Assembly (NCBI RefSeq): GCF_000765215.1
Contig: NZ_JPJE01000032.1
Coordinates: 1 to 64,000 of the forward strand
DNA: 64,000 bases
From: Eubacterium sp. ER2
GTDB taxonomy: Bacteria; Bacillota; Clostridia; Lachnospirales; Lachnospiraceae
Direction: 5' to 3'
Part shown: in pieces, positions 59,190 to 64,000 of the stretch
Layout of the letters: the number at the start of each line of letters is the position of its first letter
Position numbering within the stretch: position 1 is the first letter of the stretch
Made by a program: the position numbers and the translations under genes
Notes under the pieces: model-generated
Told to the model about the DNA's origin: nothing
Database searches by the model: none
Seen by the model: the letters and a program-made list of their open reading frames with translations, nothing else

Positions 59190-59275
59190 AGGCAAGAAAA
59201 GATATCAAGTCTCCATGTGAGGCGCATGCGAAGACCCCGGAGTGTACCAGACTCCGGGGTCTTCTATTCCTTTTT
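59190..59275 (+). ncRNA. Predicted type I antitoxin RNA (Fst/par RNA II-like)
   Basis: An RNA of about 80 nt starts after the promoter at 59155-59183. It carries a 16-nt segment (59193-59208, CAAGAAAAGATATCAA) identical to 59373-59388, so it is fully complementary to the toxin mRNA just after its start codon. CTCCAT (59211-59216) and GCGCA (59222-59226) also recur at 59392-59397 and 59402-59406, giving complementarity to the toxin start codon and leader. A 14-bp hairpin (59230-59243 with 59251-59264) and a T-rich tail end the RNA. This matches the antitoxin layout of plasmid pAD1 par. Confidence 0.75.
59230..59275. terminator. Shared terminator of the toxin and antitoxin RNAs
   Basis: GAAGACCCCGGAGT (59230-59243) pairs perfectly with ACTCCGGGGTCTTC (59251-59264) around a 7-nt loop, with a T-rich tract to 59275 on the plus strand. 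The converging toxin transcript would also run into it, as in Fst-type loci. On the minus strand the tail is not T-rich. Confidence 0.8.
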
Positions 59276-59310
59276 CCGGCGCGGAGGCTTAATCCGCAGG
59301 CTAGTTACCA

Positions 59311-59397
59311 CTATTCATCACTGTCTAGCCATTTGCAGATAAGGTGGCAAACCACACCCGCCATGACAGTGACAAGAAAAGATATCAACAGCTCCAT
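59311..59397 (-). CDS. Fst/holin-like type I toxin peptide (28 residues)
   Basis: A 28-residue frame (ATG 59397 to TAG 59311) encodes MELLISFLVTVMAGVV then a short CHLIC segment and a charged C-terminus KWLDSDE. One membrane helix (about 3-21) followed by a KWLD-type polar tail is characteristic of Fst/Ldr-like membrane toxins found on Firmicutes chromosomes and plasmids. GGAAAGGGGGTG lies about 8 nt upstream. Its mRNA is predicted to start at about 59440 from an extended -10 promoter and to converge on the antitoxin RNA. Overproduction would be expected to damage the membrane; translation is probably blocked by the antisense RNA. Confidence 0.75.
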   Translation of the reverse strand: MELLISFLVTVMAGVVCHLICKWLDSDE

Positions 59398-59446
59398 AGA
59401 AGCGCACCCCCTTTCCGTACCAAGGTATAGGGGCGGTAACATAACT

Positions 59447-59455
59447 ATTATATCA
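59447..59455 (-). promoter_or_regulatory. Extended -10 promoter of the toxin gene
   Basis: On the minus strand TGATATAAT (TG-n-TATAAT, with TATAAT at 59447-59452) lies about 50 nt before the toxin ATG. The -35 is weak (TAGAAT at 17 nt). Confidence 0.55.
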
Positions 59456-59502
59456 CGTCGCTGTCTTCTATTCTACATTTTCCATAAATAATTTACATAT
59501 TT

Positions 59503-60534
59503 TCATTTGATGAACATGGCGTCGCCAAAGGAGAAAAATCTGTATCTTTCCTTCACCGCCTCCTCGTAGGCGGCCAGCACATGCTCCCTCCCCGCCAGGG
59601 CGGAGACCAGCATCAGCAGGGTGGACTCAGGCAGGTGGAAGTTGGTGATCAGGCAGTCCAACAGCTTGAATTTGTAGCCCGGATAGATGAAGATATCGGT
59701 CCAGCCGCTCCCGGCCCGCAGGTGCCCGTTTTTATCTGCCGCGGACTCGATGGTCCGGCAGCTGGTGGTCCCCACGCAGATGACACGGCCGCCCTTCTCC
59801 TTTGCCCGGTTGATCTTCTCAGCCTCGCTCTCCTCGATCTGATAAAACTCCGAGTGCATGTGGTGCTCCAGGATATTGTCCACCTTCACAGGACGGAAGG
59901 TGCCAAGTCCCACGTGAAGGGTGACACTGGCAATGTCCACTCCCTCGTCCTTTATCTCCCGCAAAAGCTCCGGCGTAAAGTGCAGTCCTGCCGTGGGGGC
60001 TGCCGCCGACCCGCTGTGCTTTGCGTAGACTGTCTGGTAGCGGTTCTTGTCCTCCAGCTGGTGAGTGATATAGGGAGGCAGGGGCATCTGTCCCAGCTGG
60101 TCCAGTATCTCCTCAAAGATGCCGTCGTAGGTAAACCGCACAAGACGGTTGCCCTCCTCCACCACATCAATGACCTCTCCTATCAGAAGACCCTCCCCAA
60201 AGCTGATCCTGGCACCCGGCTTCGCCTTTTTCCCCGGCTTCACCAGCGTCTCCCAGACATTATCCTCTTTCCTTTTCAACAATAAAATTTCTATCTTTGC
60301 GTCCGTTCCAATCTTGGACCCGATCAGCCTGGCGGGGATGACCTTTGTGTCATTGATGACAAGGCAGTCCCCTGGGTGCAGGTAATCCTTGATTTCCCGG
60401 AACACATGGTGAGATGTCTCCCCGGTCTCCTTGTCCAGCACAAGGAGCCTGGAGCTGGCCCGGTCCTTCAGCGGGTCCTGGGCAATGAGCTCCTGGGGCA
60501 GATCGAAGCTGAAATCCTGTCGTCTCATTTCCAT
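59503..60534 (-). CDS. queA: S-adenosylmethionine:tRNA ribosyltransferase-isomerase
   Basis: The 343-residue enzyme transfers and rearranges the ribosyl group of SAM onto 7-aminomethyl-7-deazaguanine in tRNA, giving epoxyqueuosine. Motifs: [20 protein letters not shown] (about 10-29), [11 protein letters not shown] (about 178-188) and the late [25 protein letters not shown] precedes the ATG. Other queuosine genes (tgt, queH) are not in the window. It lies 145 nt after pheT on the same strand, with a hairpin between. Confidence 0.96.
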   Translation of the reverse strand: MEMRRQDFSFDLPQELIAQDPLKDRASSRLLVLDKETGETSHHVFREIKDYLHPGDCLVINDTKVIPARLIGSKIGTDAKIEILLLKRKEDNVWETLVKPGKKAKPGARISFGEGLLIGEVIDVVEEGNRLVRFTYDGIFEEILDQLGQMPLPPYITHQLEDKNRYQTVYAKHSGSAAAPTAGLHFTPELLREIKDEGVDIASVTLHVGLGTFRPVKVDNILEHHMHSEFYQIEESEAEKINRAKEKGGRVICVGTTSCRTIESAADKNGHLRAGSGWTDIFIYPGYKFKLLDCLITNFHLPESTLLMLVSALAGREHVLAAYEEAVKERYRFFSFGDAMFIK

Positions 60535-60576
60535 ATATCTATTCTTCCTTTCTCCGCGGTACAGTGCGTAACATAG

Positions 60577-60610
60577 CGATACAGGGAGCCGGATCGGTCC
60601 CCCTGTATCG
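60577..60610. terminator. Hairpin between pheT and queA
   Basis: CGATACAGGG (60577-60586) pairs with CCCTGTATCG (60601-60610), a perfect 10-bp stem with a 14-nt loop. There is no T run on either strand, so terminator strength is uncertain; it may be an RNA-stability hairpin. Confidence 0.45.
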
Positions 60611-60678
60611 TATCACATCTTCTCTGTCCGCGACAGCTCTTTTATGAAGCTATATACGCGGTCTCTATTCCTACAGGT

Positions 60679-63099
60679 CTACTTGCGCAGCTCAATCCCC
60701 ATCTCCTCGAGAGCGCCCAGGATGGCGTCCATGGCCTTAGACACGTCCGCCTCCTCGAGAGTCCTGTCCTTTGCCCGGAACACGATGGAGTAGGCAACAG
60801 ATTTATGTCCCTCTTTGATCTGGGCTCCCTCGTAGAGGTCGAAGAGAGCATAGCTCTCCAGGTACTGTCCGCCCTTGTCCTCAATGACCTTCTCCACCTG
60901 TCCTACCATGATCTCCTTGGGCATCACCATGCTGATGTCTCGGGTCACGGCCGGGAACCTGGCAATTCCCTCGTACTTCCTGTCAAAGTTTGCCCGGGAT
61001 ACGACCTCAGGCATATCGATAACAGCCACGTAGGCCCTCTCGCCGATGCCGTAGGTGTCCGCCACATCCGGGTGAACCTCGCCCAGGTAGCCGATCACAG
61101 TTCCATCGTAAATGATGTTGGCCTGGCGTCCCGGGTGCAGGAAGGTTTTTCCTGCCTTGGGGTCATAGATTTCTTTCTGGGAGAGGCCTGCCTTCTCCAG
61201 GAACTCCTCCACAACGCCCTTCATGCTGAAGAAGTCTCCCTCCCCGTACATGCCGAGGGTAAACTGCATTCTCTCCTCGGGCAGCTCTGTCAGGGGCAGA
61301 GCCTTGGGAAGGTAAATATTTCCAAGCTCATAAAGCCTTACATTTTTATTTCTTCGGTTGTAGTTTGTAGCCAGGGACGTGAGCATGCCGTTTAAAGACA
61401 TAGTCCTCATGATGCTGTAGTCCTCCCCAAGGGGGTTCATGATGCTGATGGCCTTTCTCTCCGGCGCGTCCTCGGGGAGCAGGAGCTTGTCAAACACCTT
61501 CGGGCTCTCAAAGGAGTAGGTCATGCCCTGACTGAAGCCGCAGTATTCCGCCACGTTTCTGGCCACCTCCTCGATGCGCAGCTTGAAGGACAGCTTTCCT
61601 GTGGTGGCCTCGCCTTTGGGAAGCGTGGTGGGGATATTGTCATACCCGTAGAACCTTGCCACTTCCTCCGCCAGGTCCGCAAGGCGAAACAGGTCGTGCC
61701 GGAAAGTGGGGGCAATCACTTCGTTTGTATTTTCATCGTATTCCAGATCGATCATGCGGAAATACGAGAGCATATCCTCCCTGGGGATGTTTGTTCCCAG
61801 GAGAGCATTGATCGCATCCGCGTCAAAGGGCACGCGGACAGGCTCTTTTTTCCTGCTGTAAACATCTACCATGCCGCCGACCACTTCGCCGGCTCCCATC
61901 TCCTCCACAAGCTGGCAGGCACGGTCAATGGCAGCCTGGGCGTTGTTGGGATCCAGCCCCTTCTCAAACTTGCCGGAAGCGTCTGTGCGCAGGCCCACCT
62001 TCTTGCTGGACTTGCGGATGTTGGTGCCGTCAAAGCAGGCCGCCTCAAAGAGCATCGTCTTCACATCGTCGGTGATCATGGAGTTCTCGCCGCCCATGAT
62101 GCCGGCAATGCCCACGGATTTCTCCCCGTCGCAGATCATCAGCACAGAGGGATCCATCTGCCTCTCCTGTCCATCCAGAGTGGTGAATTTCTCCCCCTCC
62201 TCGGCGCGCTTCACAATAATCTCATGTCCGGCAATGGTGTCCAGATCATAGGCGTGCATGGGCTGTCCGTACTCCTCCATCACGTAGTTGGTGATATCCA
62301 CCAGGTTGTTGATGGGACGGATACCCACAGAGGCAAGCCTTCTCTGCATCCACTTGGGTGAGGGGCCGATCTTGATATTTTTTACAACTCTGGCGCAGTA
62401 TCTGGGACACAGGTCTGTGTCTTTCACGGTCACCTTAATATAGTCGTTCACATCCTCTTCATTTCCGGTCGGTGTCACCTGGGGCGGGCAGAACTTCTTG
62501 CGGAAGGTGGCCGCCGCCTCCCTCGCGATACCGATGACACTGTAGCAGTCCACCCGGTTGGATGTGATCTCGTACTCAAAGACCACGTCGTCAAGGCCCA
62601 GCAGCTTCACCACATCCGCGCCCACCTCTGTATCCTGGGGCAGGATGTAGATGCCGTTCTCCGGCGCGTCCGGATACATGTCCCGGCTGGAGCCCAGCTC
62701 CTCGATGGAGCACATCATACCGTTGCTCTCAATGCCTCTCAGCTTCCCCTTCTTGATCTTGATGCCGCCAGCCACACGGCTTCCCGGCTCGTGGCCTCCC
62801 GCCACGCGGCCGCCCGCCAGGACAACAGGCACCTTGTCCCCCTCGTGAACGTTGGGCGCGCCTGTCACGATCTGTATAGACTCCGCGCCCACATTCACCT
62901 GACACACGATCAGCTTGTCCGCGTCCGGATGCTTCTCGATCTTATCGATCTGGCCCACCACGATCCTGTCCAGATCCGCGTCCAGCTTCTCATAATTCTC
63001 TACCTTTGTCCCGGAAAGGGTCATGGCGTCCGTGTACTCCTGCGCAGTGACATCCAGATCCGGCACATATGCTTTTATCCATGATAATGATGTATTCAT
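60679..63099 (-). CDS. pheT: Phenylalanyl-tRNA synthetase beta subunit
   Basis: The 806-residue subunit shows the full bacterial layout: tRNA-binding EMAP-like domain (about 40-150, IVTGAPNVHEGDKVPVVLAG), B3/B4 editing domain (about 210-390), B5 domain (about 405-475), core B6-B7 domain and the C-terminal ferredoxin-like anticodon-binding domain (about 710-806, FPAVTRDISMVMP). It joins PheS in an alpha2-beta2 enzyme that charges tRNA-Phe. AAAGGAG precedes the ATG. The gap to pheS holds a palindromic repeat. Confidence 0.97.
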   Translation of the reverse strand: MNTSLSWIKAYVPDLDVTAQEYTDAMTLSGTKVENYEKLDADLDRIVVGQIDKIEKHPDADKLIVCQVNVGAESIQIVTGAPNVHEGDKVPVVLAGGRVAGGHEPGSRVAGGIKIKKGKLRGIESNGMMCSIEELGSSRDMYPDAPENGIYILPQDTEVGADVVKLLGLDDVVFEYEITSNRVDCYSVIGIAREAAATFRKKFCPPQVTPTGNEEDVNDYIKVTVKDTDLCPRYCARVVKNIKIGPSPKWMQRRLASVGIRPINNLVDITNYVMEEYGQPMHAYDLDTIAGHEIIVKRAEEGEKFTTLDGQERQMDPSVLMICDGEKSVGIAGIMGGENSMITDDVKTMLFEAACFDGTNIRKSSKKVGLRTDASGKFEKGLDPNNAQAAIDRACQLVEEMGAGEVVGGMVDVYSRKKEPVRVPFDADAINALLGTNIPREDMLSYFRMIDLEYDENTNEVIAPTFRHDLFRLADLAEEVARFYGYDNIPTTLPKGEATTGKLSFKLRIEEVARNVAEYCGFSQGMTYSFESPKVFDKLLLPEDAPERKAISIMNPLGEDYSIMRTMSLNGMLTSLATNYNRRNKNVRLYELGNIYLPKALPLTELPEERMQFTLGMYGEGDFFSMKGVVEEFLEKAGLSQKEIYDPKAGKTFLHPGRQANIIYDGTVIGYLGEVHPDVADTYGIGERAYVAVIDMPEVVSRANFDRKYEGIARFPAVTRDISMVMPKEIMVGQVEKVIEDKGGQYLESYALFDLYEGAQIKEGHKSVAYSIVFRAKDRTLEEADVSKAMDAILGALEEMGIELRK

Positions 63100-63131
63100 T
63101 GTATTCTCCTTTACGTTAATAGTTTAACAGG

Positions 63132-63200
63132 GGACGTAACACTTTTAAAAAGTATTACGTCTGAAATTACACTAACTGGTGTACTATTGTGTGTATTGTG
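63132..63200. repeat. Palindromic intergenic repeat, copy 2
   Basis: GGACGTAACACTT (63132 on) pairs with AAGTATTACGTCT around a short A/T loop, with two imperfect positions. The tail ACTAACTGGTGTACTATTGTG matches the tail of copy 1 at 12961 almost exactly. As in copy 1 it begins directly beside a minus-strand stop codon (here pheS) and fills the space to the next gene. The outer arms of copy 1 are not preserved here. Confidence 0.8.
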
Positions 63201-63201
63201 T

Positions 63202-64000
63202 CTAAAACTGCTTCAGGAACCGGATATCGTTCTCGTACAGAAGCCGCATGTCATCGATCTCATACTTCAGAAGGGCAATTCGCTCCAGGCCGACACCAAA
63301 GGCGAAGCCTGTGTACTCATCCGGGTCAATGCCGCACATCTCGAACACATGGGGATGCACCATACCACAGCCGAGGATCTCGATCCAGCCGGAGCCCTTG
63401 CAGAAGCGGCAGCCCTTTCCGCCGCACTTGAAGCAGGTCACGTCCATCTCGGCGCTGGGCTCCGTAAAGGGGAAGTGATGGGGACGGAATTTCGTCTTTG
63501 TCTCCGGCCCGAACAGCTCCTTTGCGAAGACTTCCAGGGTTCCCTTCAGGTCAGAGAAGGAAATCTTCTTGTCCACCACAAGTCCCTCGATCTGGTGGAA
63601 GGAAGGAGAGTGGGTGGCATCCACCTCATCGGAGCGGAACACGCGTCCCGGCGCGATCATACGGATGGGGAGCTTTCCCTGCTCCATGATGCGGGCCTGC
63701 ACAGGGGATGTCTGTGTCCGAAGCACAATATCCTTGTTGATGTAGAAGGTGTCCTGCTCATCCTTGGCCGGATGGTCGGCGGGGATATTCAGCTTCTCAA
63801 AGTTGTAGAGGTCGTACTCGATCTCCGGGCCCTCCACCACCTCGTAGCCCATACCGATGAAAATGCGCTCCACCTCGTTCAGGGCGATAGTGTTGGGATG
63901 GCTGTGTCCCACCATATTTTTCTTCGAGGGAAGTGTGACGTCGATGACCTCCTGCTTCAGTCTCTCCTCCCGGATCTTCCTCTCCATATTCTTCTTTGTC
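63202..64000 (-). CDS. pheS: Phenylalanyl-tRNA synthetase alpha subunit (5' end beyond window)
   Basis: The last 266 codons of pheS are present; the reading frame runs through 64000, so the N-terminal coiled-coil part (about 75 residues) is outside the window. The class II catalytic motifs are seen: motif 1 near [18 protein letters not shown], motif 2 in [20 protein letters not shown], and motif 3 in [17 protein letters not shown] zinc-type [17 protein letters not shown] segment lies between. It is upstream of pheT on the same strand, so they form the usual pheST operon. A Met codon at 63987 is internal, not the start. Confidence 0.96.
   Translation of the reverse strand, partial: TKKNMERKIREERLKQEVIDVTLPSKKNMVGHSHPNTIALNEVERIFIGMGYEVVEGPEIEYDLYNFEKLNIPADHPAKDEQDTFYINKDIVLRTQTSPVQARIMEQGKLPIRMIAPGRVFRSDEVDATHSPSFHQIEGLVVDKKISFSDLKGTLEVFAKELFGPETKTKFRPHHFPFTEPSAEMDVTCFKCGGKGCRFCKGSGWIEILGCGMVHPHVFEMCGIDPDEYTGFAFGVGLERIALLKYEIDDMRLLYENDIRFLKQF

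Noticed and set aside
1-64000. CRISPR arrays, tRNA, rRNA, transposase or phage genes
   Set aside because: I looked for regular spaced repeats, tRNA-like cloverleaf ends and transposase motifs and found none. The palindromic repeats at 12906 and 63132 are not CRISPR-like.

Overview
The window looks like a chromosomal segment of a GC-rich, strictly anaerobic member of the Clostridia, most likely Lachnospiraceae. The indicators are Firmicutes-style AGGAGG ribosome binding sites on nearly every gene, a trimeric-type NADH-dependent [FeFe]-hydrogenase, two sensory [FeFe]-hydrogenase-like proteins, a complete anaerobic (cobalt-early) corrin pathway and a SpoIIE-type phosphatase. The species cannot be named from the sequence. 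No tRNA, rRNA, CRISPR array, phage or transposase gene was recognised.

Layout. 1-707: two terminators and a small P-loop ATPase gene. 819-7952 (minus): probable operon trkA-trkH-(unknown membrane protein)-AEC carrier-Na/Pi cotransporter. 8184-10259 (minus): EF-G-like GTPase with degenerate motifs. 10499-12908 (plus): tyrA-aroA. 12986-15887 (minus): sensory hydrogenase plus SpoIIE-type phosphatase. 16087-17487: CapA. 17597-22403 (minus): MoxR-DUF58-transglutaminase-HAD. 22467-23497: AraC regulator divergent from a 25-residue peptide gene. 23653-24222: VanZ. 24683-29708 (minus): hndA-(HATPase)-hndB-hndC-hndD hydrogenase operon. 30015-33290 (plus, divergent from hnd): DRTGG-(RsbW-like)-(hydrogenase-like, frameshifted)-DRTGG-PHP. 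33287-37377 (plus): cobalamin riboswitch, cobalt transporter cbiMNQO and cobaltochelatase cbiK. 37374-55636 (minus): an 18-kb, riboswitch-controlled corrin operon from sirC and hemC through cbiP and cbiC. 55679-58617 (minus): DUF3592 protein, siroheme sulfite/nitrite reductase, a small protein and a decayed MEMO-type gene. 58795-59043: HPr-like protein lacking the catalytic His. 59155-59456: a compact Fst/par-like type I toxin-antitoxin locus. 59503-64000 (minus): queA, pheT and the 3' part of pheS.

How the genes work together. The corrin operon and the cbiMNQO-cbiK operon each follow their own cobalamin riboswitch, so cobalt uptake, cobalt insertion, ring synthesis and nucleotide-loop assembly should all be repressed by B12. 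SirC and HemC/HemD at the head of the operon also make the siroheme precursor needed by the adjacent sulfite/nitrite reductase. The hydrogenase genes form a second theme: one catalytic NADH-linked enzyme, two sensor-like hydrogenases, two GHKL (HATPase) proteins and one PP2C phosphatase lie within 20 kb, which suggests H2/redox signalling through a protein-phosphorylation switch.

The most notable items are the type I toxin-antitoxin locus with an antisense RNA that matches the toxin start region, the two hydrogenase-sensor modules, a two-base frameshift in a CT tract inside the second sensor, and a palindromic repeat shared by the aroA/spoIIE-like junction and the pheS/pheT junction.
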